From contig NZ_JAANOV010000001.1 of NCBI RefSeq assembly GCF_011758745.1, positions 3,720,001 to 3,784,000 on the forward strand: DNA of 64,000 bases, given 5' to 3'. The DNA is from Amycolatopsis granulosa. GTDB lineage: Bacteria; Actinomycetota; Actinomycetes; Mycobacteriales; Pseudonocardiaceae. Made by a program: the position numbers and the translations under genes. Under the pieces are notes generated by a model that had not been told where the DNA came from, searched no databases, and was given only the letters and a program-made list of their open reading frames with translations. This document shows positions 16,763 to 24,921 of this stretch, piece after piece (positions within the stretch are counted from its first letter, which is position 1; each line of letters begins with the position of its first letter).

Positions 16763-17284
16763 ATGCCATTGTTTTCCTTCGAGGGCGTCAGCCCCACCGT
16801 GCACCCGGACGCCTGGATCGCGCCCACCGCGACCCTGATCGGCGACGTCGTGATCGAGAAGGACGTCTCGATCTGGTACGGCGCGGTCCTGCGGGCCGAC
16901 TTCGGCAAGATCATCGTGCGTGAGGGCGCCAACATCCAGGACAACTCGGTCGTCCACGTGAACACCGGCGTGTGCGAGATCGGCCGGAACGTGACGGTCG
17001 GCCACATGTGCCTGGTGCACGACTGCACGGTCGGTGAGCAGGCCCTGATCGGCAACGGCTCCACGGTGCTGGACCAGTCGGTCATCGGCGAACGGACGCT
17101 GATCGCCGCCGGGTCCACCGTCACACCTGGCACCCAGGTGCCGCCCGAGGTCATCGCGATGGGCAGCCCGGCGAAGAAGTTCGTGCCGCTGAGCGACTCC
17201 GCCCGCGGCTGGATCGAGCACAACGCGGCGATCTACCAGCAGCTGGCCAAGCGGCACGCGGACGGTGTCGCACCCGTCGACTAA
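16763..17284 (+). CDS. Gamma-class carbonic anhydrase family protein
   Basis: The protein has 173 residues from ATG 16763. It is a left-handed beta-helix of hexapeptide repeats (residues 10-140) as in YrdA/PaaY/CaiE. The three zinc-ligand histidines are in place: NSVVHVN, then VGHMCLVHDC. In this family the trimer binds metal at subunit interfaces and may hydrate CO2; many members have no proven activity. It follows the TetR gene by 10 bases and ends immediately before the riboswitch ahead of glyA. Confidence 0.9.
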   Translation: MPLFSFEGVSPTVHPDAWIAPTATLIGDVVIEKDVSIWYGAVLRADFGKIIVREGANIQDNSVVHVNTGVCEIGRNVTVGHMCLVHDCTVGEQALIGNGSTVLDQSVIGERTLIAAGSTVTPGTQVPPEVIAMGSPAKKFVPLSDSARGWIEHNAAIYQQLAKRHADGVAPVD

Positions 17285-17289
17285 GCTGG

Positions 17290-17373
17290 TCGCAACCGAA
17301 ATGCGACTGGCGCCGTAGAGGTGGAGCACCACCGGGAAGCGACCGACGAGGCCGGCACCGCGCGCCTGGGTGT
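17290..17373 (+). ncRNA. ZTP/ZMP riboswitch (pfl motif) upstream of glyA
   Basis: The conserved pfl elements appear in order: GCGACTGGCG (17303-17312), a short hairpin with GTGGAGCACCAC followed by GGGAAGCG (17321-17341), and the distal CGCGCCTGGGTG (17361-17372) that pairs in the ligand-binding pseudoknot. glyA starts 23 bases later with its AGGAGTAGGAAG ribosome site. pfl RNAs sense ZTP/ZMP, which accumulates when 10-formyl-THF is low, and switch on one-carbon genes, glyA being a known target. Only 5 bases separate it from the previous stop codon, so its promoter must lie inside the carbonic anhydrase gene or transcription reads through. Confidence 0.87.
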
Positions 17374-17395
17374 AGCCAGTGTCAGGAGTAGGAAG

Positions 17396-18664
17396 ATGAC
17401 GCACCAGCCAGCCATCCCCACGCTCACCGCGGCCGACCCGCAGATCGCCGGACTCGTCGAGGACGAAGCGCGCCGCCAGGCGGAGAAGATCCGCCTGATC
17501 GCCTCGGAGAACTACGTGTCCGAGGCGGTCCTGGAGGCCACCGGGTCCGTGCTGACCAACAAGTACTCCGAGGGCTACGCGGGCAAGCGGTACTACGAGG
17601 GCCAGCAGTTCATCGACCAGGTCGAGCAGGTCGCGATCGAACGGGCCAAGGCGCTCTTCGGCGTCGACCACGCCAACGTCCAGCCGTACTCGGGCTCGCC
17701 GGCCAACCTGGCCGCCTACCTGGCGTTCGCCAGCCCCGGCGACACGGTGATGGGCATGGCCCTGCCCGACGGCGGCCACCTCACGCACGGCTGGTCGGTC
17801 TCGGCCACCGGCAAGTGGTTCAACCCCGTCCGTTACGGCGTGCGGAAGGAAACCGGCCGCGTCGACCTCGACCAGGTCCGTGAGCTGGCGCTGGAGCACC
17901 GGCCGAAGCTGATCTTCGCCGGCGGCACGGCGATCCCGCGCACCATCGACTTCCCGGCCTTCGCCGAGATCGCCAACGAGGTCGGTGCCGTCCTGGTGGC
18001 CGACATCGCGCACATCGCCGGTCTGGTCGCCGGCGGTGCGCACCCGTCGCCGGTGGGGCACGCGCCGGTCATCACCACGACCACGCACAAGACCCTGCGC
18101 GGTCCCCGGGGCGCGATGATCCTGACCGACGCCGAGCACGCCAAGGCCATCGACAAGGCCGTGTTCCCCGGCCTGCAGGGCGGCCCGCACAACCACACCA
18201 CCGCCGCGATCGCGGTGGCCCTGGGCGAGGCGGCCAAGCCCGGCTTCCGCGACTACGCGCACGCCATCGTCGCCAACGCCAAGGCGCTGGCCCAGGCTCT
18301 GATCGAGCGCGGCTTCGACCTGGTGTCCGGCGGCACCGACAACCACCTGCTGCTGGTCGACCTGACCAGCAAGCAGATCGGCGGCAAGCCGGCCGCGCAG
18401 GCGCTCGACCGCGCCGGTATCGAGCTGAACTACAACACCGTGCCGTTCGACCCGCGCAAGCCGTTCGACCCGTCCGGTATCCGGCTCGGCACCGCGGCCA
18501 TCACCACCCGCGGCCTCACCCCGGAGCACCAGCCGCAGATCGCGGAGTGGATCGACCGCACCGTCACCGCGGCCGCGGCCGGTGACGAGGAGACGATCAC
18601 CCGGATCGCCGGCGAGGTGCGCGACCTGCTCGCGGCCTACCCGATCCCCGGTTATCGCGCGTAG
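17396..18664 (+). CDS. glyA: Serine hydroxymethyltransferase
   Basis: PLP enzyme converting serine and THF to glycine and 5,10-methylene-THF. The protein has 422 residues from ATG 17396 with ribosome site AGGAGTAGGAAG. Family motifs: LIASENYVSEAV, YAGKRYYEG, the PLP lysine K232 in TTTTHKTLRGPRG, and PGLQGGPHNH. It stands behind the ZTP riboswitch and ends at a perfect palindromic terminator shared with ppa. Confidence 0.97.
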   Translation: MTHQPAIPTLTAADPQIAGLVEDEARRQAEKIRLIASENYVSEAVLEATGSVLTNKYSEGYAGKRYYEGQQFIDQVEQVAIERAKALFGVDHANVQPYSGSPANLAAYLAFASPGDTVMGMALPDGGHLTHGWSVSATGKWFNPVRYGVRKETGRVDLDQVRELALEHRPKLIFAGGTAIPRTIDFPAFAEIANEVGAVLVADIAHIAGLVAGGAHPSPVGHAPVITTTTHKTLRGPRGAMILTDAEHAKAIDKAVFPGLQGGPHNHTTAAIAVALGEAAKPGFRDYAHAIVANAKALAQALIERGFDLVSGGTDNHLLLVDLTSKQIGGKPAAQALDRAGIELNYNTVPFDPRKPFDPSGIRLGTAAITTRGLTPEHQPQIAEWIDRTVTAAAAGDEETITRIAGEVRDLLAAYPIPGYRA

Positions 18665-18693
18665 CACCGGTCCGGGAGCAGCTCGACCCGAAC

Positions 18694-18729
18694 GAAACGC
18701 CCCTTCCCCGCGCGGGGAAGGGGCGTTTC
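18694..18729. terminator. 36-bp perfect palindrome, bidirectional terminator
   Basis: Halves 18694-18711 and 18712-18729 are exact reverse complements (GAAACGCCCCTTCCCCGC on each strand). The A/T ends give a T-tract in both directions, so it can terminate both glyA and the convergent ppa. Confidence 0.9.
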
Positions 18730-18741
18730 ACACGTCCGCAC

Positions 18742-19260
18742 TCAGTGGTGCTCGCCGCCCTCGGCGGCCTCCTTCGCGAGCCGGTCGATCTCCCGCTGGT
18801 AGGAGCGCTTGATCTCGGCCTCGGCCTCGGCGCGGCCGACCCACTGCGAGCCCTCGACGCTCTTGGCCGGCTCCAGGTCCTTGTAGACCTGGAAGAAGTG
18901 CTCGATCTCGAGCTTGTGGAACTCGTTCAGGTGGTGGATGTCCCGCAGGTGCTCCAGCCGCGGGTCGTCCGACGGCACCGCGAGGACCTTGTCGTCCGGT
19001 CCCTTCTCGTCCGTCATCCGGAACATGCCGATCGCGCGGCAGCGGATCAGGCAGCCCGGGAACGTCGGCTCCTGGACGAGCACCAGCACGTCGAGCGGGT
19101 CGCCGTCCTGCCCCAGGGTGTCGTCGATGAAGCCGTAGTCGGCCGGGTACTGGGTGGCCGTGAACAGGGTCCGGTCCAGGCGGATGCGACCGGTCTTGTG
19201 GTCCACCTCGTACTTGTTGCGCTCCCCCTTGGGGATTTCGATCGTGGCGTCGAACTCCAC
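18742..19260 (-). CDS. ppa: Inorganic pyrophosphatase (family I)
   Basis: Cytosolic PPi hydrolase that pulls biosynthetic reactions forward. The protein has 172 residues from GTG 19260. Family I signature [10 protein letters not shown] (the metal-binding aspartates), [11 protein letters not shown] and [10 protein letters not shown] are present. Bacterial family I length. Divergent from the carboxypeptidase gene over 164 bases, the same arrangement recalled from mycobacteria (ppa opposite dacB). Confidence 0.96.
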   Translation of the reverse strand: MEFDATIEIPKGERNKYEVDHKTGRIRLDRTLFTATQYPADYGFIDDTLGQDGDPLDVLVLVQEPTFPGCLIRCRAIGMFRMTDEKGPDDKVLAVPSDDPRLEHLRDIHHLNEFHKLEIEHFFQVYKDLEPAKSVEGSQWVGRAEAEAEIKRSYQREIDRLAKEAAEGGEHH

Positions 19261-19424
19261 GGCGTCCTCGCTGACCTCGTCTTTTCCCGCCGATACCGGC
19301 GGCTTACGGTTTCGCTAACTTGTCGTCACTAGTGTGGACCACGCGCCGTTGGGAAGTCGCACTGATGTCGTCTTGACAACAGTGAGTCTGCCCGCGGCGT
19401 GTCGCCGGTGAGGAGGAGGGGTGC

Positions 19425-21812
19425 GTGCCGAGCAACGACCAGCCCGAGTGGCCTTCGGAGGACACCGACGCCGCGCGGGAGGAGAACCCCGCTGACGGCG
19501 GTGCGACGGCCCAGCTGCCCTTGCCTGGCACGGCTTCGCTGCCGGAGTCCCCGACGGTGTTCGTCCCCGGCCCGCCGGAGCGGCACGACCGGACGGACGC
19601 GGCGGCCGGCCTGCCGTCCGAGCAGGAGACCGCCCCGCACCGCGTCCCGCGCGACGAGCGCCCCGGTGAGCAGCCGACCGCACCCCAGCAGCTCCCGCAC
19701 CGGGCCGGGTGGCCCCGCCTCGCGGGGCCGGATCAGTCCGAGTCGCGATCAGCTGCCACGGGCAGCCCGGACGACGGCGCGCGGTCCGGTGGGCAGGGCG
19801 CGGGTGATCCGGGCTCGGGCCGGTCCGCCCAGCACGGCCAGCCGGAACAGTCCCGCCCGCAGCCGGGTCCGCGTGGGCACGCCGAGCGCGACGGTGGCCA
19901 GTTCGGCGCGCCGGGTGAACGGGGTGGTGGCGGACCGGACACGGCGCGGCTCGGTGCGCAGGGCGTGGCCCAGCCGGCCTCGGGCCGGCAGGGCGAGCAG
20001 GACGGCGCACCGGGACAGCGCGGCCGGGGCGAGCCGGACCAGTCCCGCCCGCAGTCCGGTGTTCAGGGGGCGCACGGTCCCGCCGAGCGGGCGTGGGCGC
20101 GGCCGGGCGCCGAGGGTGAGCCGGGCGCGGGTCAGCAGGACCGGTCGTGGCCTGGTGCCCAGGGTGGGCCGGGTGGTGGTCAGCAGGACCGGCCGCGGCC
20201 CGGAACCCAGGGTGAGCAGGGGCCCGCCGAGCCGGAGTGGGCCCGGTCCGGCGGCCAGCAGAACACCCCCGGCCGGCCGGATCGCCCCCAGCCGATGCCG
20301 CCGTCGGCGGTCCCGCTCATGCAGCCGATGCGCATCGAGCCGAGCGGGGAGATCCATCCCGCCGAGGCGACCACCGGGGAGGAGAAACTCCCGCCCCAGC
20401 TCCCGGCCCAACCCCCGGCCGGGCCGAAGCGCCGCCGTGGCCGGGTACTGGCGATCAGCGCGCTGGTGCTGGTGCTGGTCGTCGCGGTGGGCGTCGCGCT
20501 GGCCACGCCCTACGTCTCCAACCGGCTGGCTCTCCCGTGGGCGCCGAACCGTCCCAAGGCTGCCGCCCCCGAGCCGGTTTCGGTCGCCCTCTCGCTCCAG
20601 CCACCCAGCCCCTCGGCGCCGGAACCGACGCCTTCCGGGGTGTCGTCGGCGCTGGCCGGCCCAGCCCAGAACGGGGCGCTGGGCACGCTCACCGGCTCGG
20701 TCATCGACCCCGCGACGGGCCAGATGCTGTGGGACCGCAATTCCGGCCAGCTGCGTACCCCGGCCTCCACCACCAAGCTGCTGACCAGCTCTGCCGCGCT
20801 GCTCGCGATGGATGCCGGGACGCAGTTGAGCACGAAGGTCGTCGAGGGCTCCTCGCCGGACACCGCGATCCTCGTCGCGGGCGGTGACATCACCCTGTCC
20901 TCCCTGCCGCCCGGTCAGCAGTCGGTCTACCCGGGCGCCGCGCACCTCGACGACCTCGTCGCCCAGGTCAAGCAGGCCAGCGGCGGCGCCGTCAAGCAGG
21001 TGCAGATCGACACGTCCGTCTGGACCGGTCCGCAGACCGCGCCGGGCTGGGCTGGGGACGACGCGCCTGTCTACACCGCCCCGATGACGCCGGTGATGCT
21101 CGACGGCGGCCTGACCGATCCGAAGAACGACCACTCGCTGCGCGTCATGCAGCCGGCGAACACCGTGCTGCAGACCTTCGCGCAGCGGCTGGGCGCGACG
21201 GCGGCCGGGACCGCCACCGCGCCGCGGGACGCGAGGGTGCTCGGCGAGGTCAAGTCGGCCCCGCTGAGCGAACTGATCGCGCACGCGCTGGAGGCGTCGG
21301 ACAACACGCTCGCTGACGCGATCGGCCGGATGACCGCCAAAGCCACCGGCAACGACCCGTCGTTCGCCGGTGCGGCGCAGGCCACGTTGTCCGTGCTCGC
21401 GCAGCACGGGTTCGACGTCTCCCAGGTGAGGCTGAGCGACGAAAGCGGGCTCTCCCCGCAGAACACCGTGCCGGCGAAGCTGCTCGCGCAGATCCTGGCG
21501 GCCGCGTCCGGACCGGACGCCAAGGACGCGCGGACCGCTCGGCTGCGCCCGTTGCTGGCCGGGCTGCCGGTGGCCGGGGGCAGTGGCACCCTCGCCGGGC
21601 GCTACGAGGACACCGCGTCCCGGTCCGGCCGTGGATGGGTGCGTGCCAAGACGGGCACTCTGTCCGGTGTCCACACGTTGGCAGGAGTAGTGCTCGACGC
21701 GGATGGGCGCGTCCTGGTGTTCGCGTTGATGTCCGACGGGGCCGACCAGCGGAGCGCGCGGGCGGCACTGGACGTCGTCGCGGCCTCGCTACAAGGCTGC
21801 GGGTGCCGGTAG
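19425..21812 (+). CDS. D-alanyl-D-alanine carboxypeptidase/endopeptidase (PBP4 type) with long disordered N-terminus
   Basis: The protein has 795 residues from GTG 19425 with AGGAGGAGG just upstream. Residues 1-330 are a cytoplasmic, low-complexity Gly/Pro/Gln/Arg region with degenerate repeats of the QQDR-P-GAQG type. One transmembrane helix (about 340-362, LAISALVLVLVVAVGVALA) follows, so the enzyme faces outside. The penicillin-binding domain has S448-T-T-K451, S625-D-N and K742-T-G, the three active-site motifs of class C PBPs. It trims peptidoglycan stem peptides. It is the first gene of a run with the DUF2342 protease, tilS and hpt. The N-terminal extension is unusually long compared with about 450 residues in relatives. 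Confidence 0.93.
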   Translation: MPSNDQPEWPSEDTDAAREENPADGGATAQLPLPGTASLPESPTVFVPGPPERHDRTDAAAGLPSEQETAPHRVPRDERPGEQPTAPQQLPHRAGWPRLAGPDQSESRSAATGSPDDGARSGGQGAGDPGSGRSAQHGQPEQSRPQPGPRGHAERDGGQFGAPGERGGGGPDTARLGAQGVAQPASGRQGEQDGAPGQRGRGEPDQSRPQSGVQGAHGPAERAWARPGAEGEPGAGQQDRSWPGAQGGPGGGQQDRPRPGTQGEQGPAEPEWARSGGQQNTPGRPDRPQPMPPSAVPLMQPMRIEPSGEIHPAEATTGEEKLPPQLPAQPPAGPKRRRGRVLAISALVLVLVVAVGVALATPYVSNRLALPWAPNRPKAAAPEPVSVALSLQPPSPSAPEPTPSGVSSALAGPAQNGALGTLTGSVIDPATGQMLWDRNSGQLRTPASTTKLLTSSAALLAMDAGTQLSTKVVEGSSPDTAILVAGGDITLSSLPPGQQSVYPGAAHLDDLVAQVKQASGGAVKQVQIDTSVWTGPQTAPGWAGDDAPVYTAPMTPVMLDGGLTDPKNDHSLRVMQPANTVLQTFAQRLGATAAGTATAPRDARVLGEVKSAPLSELIAHALEASDNTLADAIGRMTAKATGNDPSFAGAAQATLSVLAQHGFDVSQVRLSDESGLSPQNTVPAKLLAQILAAASGPDAKDARTARLRPLLAGLPVAGGSGTLAGRYEDTASRSGRGWVRAKTGTLSGVHTLAGVVLDADGRVLVFALMSDGADQRSARAALDVVAASLQGCGCR

Positions 21813-21831
21813 CTTCGGGAAGGTGGACACG

Positions 21832-22884
21832 ATGAGCGAGGGCACGACCCGGCCGGTCGTCGACTGGTCTCTGGCCGCGTCCACGGGTGCCTTCCTCGTC
21901 CGGGGTGGCCCGGTGGTGTCACGCGAGGAGGCTCGCGAGGCCGTCACCGAGCTGCGAGAGCTGACCGTGGACGCCGAGGCGCACGTGCGTGATCTGACCG
22001 GACTGGGTGCCGGGCTCCCGCTGCTGCCCGGCGACGTCGTGGACCGGCCCGGCTGGGTGCGCTCGGCCGCCGCCGGTCTCGATGCGCTGACCGCGAAGGC
22101 GTTGCCGCCCAACCCGGCCGGGGCGTTCGGCCCGGTGCTGGCCGGTGGTGCGGGAGTGCAGACCGGTGTGGTGCTGGCCTTCCTCGCTTCCCGGGTGTTG
22201 GGGCAGTACGACCCGTTCGGCGGGCCGGACGGGGCCGGGCGGTTGTTGCTGGTGGCGCCGAACGTGGTCACCGCGCAGCAGGCGCTGCGGGTGCCGGGCC
22301 GGGACTTCCGGCTGTGGGTGTGCCTGCACGAGAGCACGCACCGGTTGCAGTTCACCGCGGTGGGCTGGCTGCGGGACTACTTCGCCGGTGAGGTCGAGCG
22401 GCTGGTCAGTGGCCTGACCGGGGACACCGACGGGATGACCGACCTGCTCGGCCGGCTGCCGGACGCGCTGCGCGAGGCCCGCCGTGCCAAGGCCGATGGG
22501 CTGGTCGCGGTCGGTCAGCTGTTGCGCTCGCCCGAGCAGCGTGCGGTGTTCGACCGGCTGCTCGCGCTGTCCACACTGCTCGAGGGGCACGCGGACTACG
22601 TGATGGACGCGGTGGGGCCGGGTGTGGTGCCCAGCGTGGAGACCATCCGCGCGCGGTTCACCGACCGCCGCAAGGGCGGTGGCCTGCTGGACCGGTTGCT
22701 GCGGGCGTTGCTCGGGGTGGACGCCAAGATCCGCCAGTACGCGCAGGGCGCGGCCTTCACCCGGCACGTCGTGGACCGGGTCGGGATGGCCGGGTTCAAC
22801 GCCGTCTGGACTTCGCCGTACACGCTGCCGACCCGGGCCGAGATCGTCGATCCCGAGGCATGGGTGCGGCGCGTCCACCGGTGA
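21832..22884 (+). CDS. DUF2342-type zinc-dependent metalloprotease-like protein
   Basis: The protein has 350 residues from ATG 21832 (GGAAGG about 10 bases upstream; GTG 21823 would sit on the ribosome site). The zincin motif HESTH occurs in WVCLHESTHRLQF, and a later E-G-H (LLEGHADYVMDA) probably supplies the third ligand. Family members are annotated as zinc-dependent metalloproteases or F420-associated proteins; the substrate is unknown. It lies 19 bases after the carboxypeptidase and overlaps tilS by GTGA. The same neighbour is recalled at this place in mycobacteria (Rv3626c). Confidence 0.85.
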   Translation: MSEGTTRPVVDWSLAASTGAFLVRGGPVVSREEAREAVTELRELTVDAEAHVRDLTGLGAGLPLLPGDVVDRPGWVRSAAAGLDALTAKALPPNPAGAFGPVLAGGAGVQTGVVLAFLASRVLGQYDPFGGPDGAGRLLLVAPNVVTAQQALRVPGRDFRLWVCLHESTHRLQFTAVGWLRDYFAGEVERLVSGLTGDTDGMTDLLGRLPDALREARRAKADGLVAVGQLLRSPEQRAVFDRLLALSTLLEGHADYVMDAVGPGVVPSVETIRARFTDRRKGGGLLDRLLRALLGVDAKIRQYAQGAAFTRHVVDRVGMAGFNAVWTSPYTLPTRAEIVDPEAWVRRVHR

Positions 22885-23840
22885 CCGGCCCGCACCCCGC
22901 GGTGGCCGCGGCGCGCCGCGCGGTGCGGAAGCTCCTCGCGCGGTGCCCGGGCGTGCCGGCGGTCGACGTCGCGGTGTCCGGCGGCGCCGACTCGCTCGCG
23001 CTCACCGAGGCCGCGGTGTTCACCGGGCGCCGGCTCGGGCTGCCGGTGCGGGCGCTGGTCGTCGACCACGGTCTGCAGGCCGGGTCCGCACGCGTCGCCG
23101 CGGAGGCGGCCGAGGTCGCGCGCAAGCTCGGGGTGGATGCGGCGGAGGTGCTGACCGTCGAGGCGACCGGGCCCGGCGGACCCGAGGCGGCTGCCCGCAA
23201 CGCCCGGTATGCCGCGCTGCGCGCGCACCACCGCGGCATCGTCCTGCTCGGGCACACGCGGGACGACCAGGCCGAGACCGTCCTCCTCGGACTCGGCCGC
23301 GGCTCCGGCCCGCGCTCGATCGCCGGCATGCGTGCGCTGGATCTCCCGTGGGGTAGGCCACTTCTGGACCTGCCCCGGTCGGCCACGCGAGCGGCCTGCC
23401 AGGCGCTCGGCCTGACCCCGTGGGAGGACCCGCACAACAGCGATCCGCGCTTCACCCGGGTGCGGCTGCGCACCGAAGTGCTGCCCCTGCTGGAAGACGT
23501 CCTCCACGGCGGGGTGGCGGCGGCGCTCGCGCGCACCGCTGCCCAGCTCAGGGAGGACGTGGAGGCGCTCGACGCCCTGGCCGCCGGCTTCCTGGACCGG
23601 CACGGCGAACCGGACATCGCGGCGTTGTCCCCGCTGCCGGCCTCCCTCCGGCGGAGGATCCTCCGCGCCTGGCTCACCGCCGGGGGCGCACGCGACCTCA
23701 CCGACGCCCACCTGCGGTCGGTCGACGCGCTCGTCGGTGACTGGCGCGGTCAGGGCGGTGTTTGGCTACCCGGCGGCTTGGTGGTGACCCGGACACATGG
23801 CAGGCTTGCCATGAATCCACCGGAAACCAGAGGGGACTGA
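22881..23840 (+). CDS. tilS: tRNA(Ile)-lysidine synthase
   Basis: ATP-dependent modification of C34 in tRNA-Ile(CAU), needed to read AUA. The protein has 319 residues from GTG 22881 (GTGA overlap). The PP-loop SGGADS is at about residue 34; LVVDHGLQ, the GHTRDDQAET motif and RNARYAAL are typical. Its length is that of the short actinobacterial TilS form. The next gene, hpt, starts 4 bases after the stop; the tilS-hpt pair is very widely conserved. Confidence 0.95.
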   Translation: MTGPHPAVAAARRAVRKLLARCPGVPAVDVAVSGGADSLALTEAAVFTGRRLGLPVRALVVDHGLQAGSARVAAEAAEVARKLGVDAAEVLTVEATGPGGPEAAARNARYAALRAHHRGIVLLGHTRDDQAETVLLGLGRGSGPRSIAGMRALDLPWGRPLLDLPRSATRAACQALGLTPWEDPHNSDPRFTRVRLRTEVLPLLEDVLHGGVAAALARTAAQLREDVEALDALAAGFLDRHGEPDIAALSPLPASLRRRILRAWLTAGGARDLTDAHLRSVDALVGDWRGQGGVWLPGGLVVTRTHGRLAMNPPETRGD

Positions 23841-23843
23841 CCC

Positions 23844-24398
23844 GTGTACGAAGGCGAGATCGCCTCCGTCCTCATCACCGAGCAGCAGATCGGTGACAAG
23901 ATCACCGAGCTCGCCAAGCAGATCGCGGCGGACTACGAACGCGAGACGACGGCCGGCGATCTGCTGCTGGTGGGCGTGCTCAAGGGCGCGGTCATGTTCA
24001 TGACCGACTTCGCCCGCGCGCTGCCGATGCCCGCGCAGCTGGAGTTCATGGCCGTCTCCTCGTACGGCTCGTCCACGTCGTCCTCCGGCGTGGTGCGCAT
24101 CCTCAAGGACCTCGACCGGGACATCACCGGGCGGCACGTGCTGATTGTCGAGGACATCGTCGACTCCGGCCTCACCCTGTCCTGGCTGCTGAAGAACCTG
24201 GCTAGCCGCAACCCGGCGTCGCTGGAGGTCGTGACGCTGCTGCGCAAGCCGGAGGCGGTCAAGGTCGACGTGCCGGTGCGTTACGTCGGTTTCGACATCC
24301 CGAACGAGTTCGTCGTCGGCTACGGCCTGGACTACGGGGAGCGCTACCGCGACCTGCCCTACATCGGCACGCTTGAGCCGAAGGTGTACGGCGCCTGA
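23844..24398 (+). CDS. hpt: Hypoxanthine (guanine) phosphoribosyltransferase
   Basis: Purine salvage: hypoxanthine or guanine plus PRPP to IMP or GMP. The protein has 184 residues from GTG 23844 with AGGGGACTGA upstream. The PRPP-binding motif is [27 protein letters not shown] and [14 protein letters not shown] are family blocks. Last gene of the dac-tilS-hpt run; the ESX substrate genes follow after 135 bases. Confidence 0.96.
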   Translation: MYEGEIASVLITEQQIGDKITELAKQIAADYERETTAGDLLLVGVLKGAVMFMTDFARALPMPAQLEFMAVSSYGSSTSSSGVVRILKDLDRDITGRHVLIVEDIVDSGLTLSWLLKNLASRNPASLEVVTLLRKPEAVKVDVPVRYVGFDIPNEFVVGYGLDYGERYRDLPYIGTLEPKVYGA

Positions 24399-24533
24399 AC
24401 ACTATCCGTGACCACCGGGAATTCCCGATCCCGATCACCCCGGAACGCGTCATGGGTGTCGGTGTGGTGCGTTAGCCTGGCGAGCGAGGGTGACGGACCG
24501 CGACGCGGTACCGACATGGGGTAGGGAGAGCTG

Positions 24534-24902
24534 ATGGGGAGCTACGCGGACGCCGCGGCGTTCCGGAACGCCGCCGTGAACGGTCAGCTGGGGGTCGACC
24601 CGGACGCCGCGCAGACGGTTCTGACGAAGATCCGGCTCGGCAAGGACCAGGTGGAGAACCTGCTGCGCAACGCCGGGTCCCTGGCCGAGCCGCCGAAGCT
24701 GGGGAACAACCCGGTGGGCAACGCCATCGCCGCGAAGTTCGTGCAGCGCGCCGACGGGGGCGGCGAGTCGTACGTGACGGCGTTGCGCAACCTCTACCAC
24801 CAGTACCAGCAGGCCGAGGATGCGATCGTCGCGGCCATGAGCCACTACGACAAGATCGAGCAGGCCGCCGGGGACGCGCTGGCGTCCGGCCGCCAGGTCT
24901 GA
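24534..24902 (+). CDS. Small helical ESX (type VII) substrate-like protein with YxxxE signal
   Basis: The protein has 122 residues from ATG 24534, with GGGAGAG upstream. It is predicted to be all helical with a Pro/Gly/Asn break at about 51-63 (AEPPKLGNNPVGN), giving a helix-turn-helix hairpin. The C-terminal YDKIE (Y105-E109) fits the YxxxD/E type VII secretion signal that follows such hairpins in PE, CFP-10-like and EspB proteins. There is no WxG in this chain; the WxG is in the next protein, as expected for a PE-PPE-like pair. No signal peptide. The neighbouring PPE-like and EspG genes support export by an ESX apparatus not present in this window. Confidence 0.75.
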   Translation: MGSYADAAAFRNAAVNGQLGVDPDAAQTVLTKIRLGKDQVENLLRNAGSLAEPPKLGNNPVGNAIAAKFVQRADGGGESYVTALRNLYHQYQQAEDAIVAAMSHYDKIEQAAGDALASGRQV

Positions 24903-24921
24903 GTCCGGGGGGACCGAGCAC

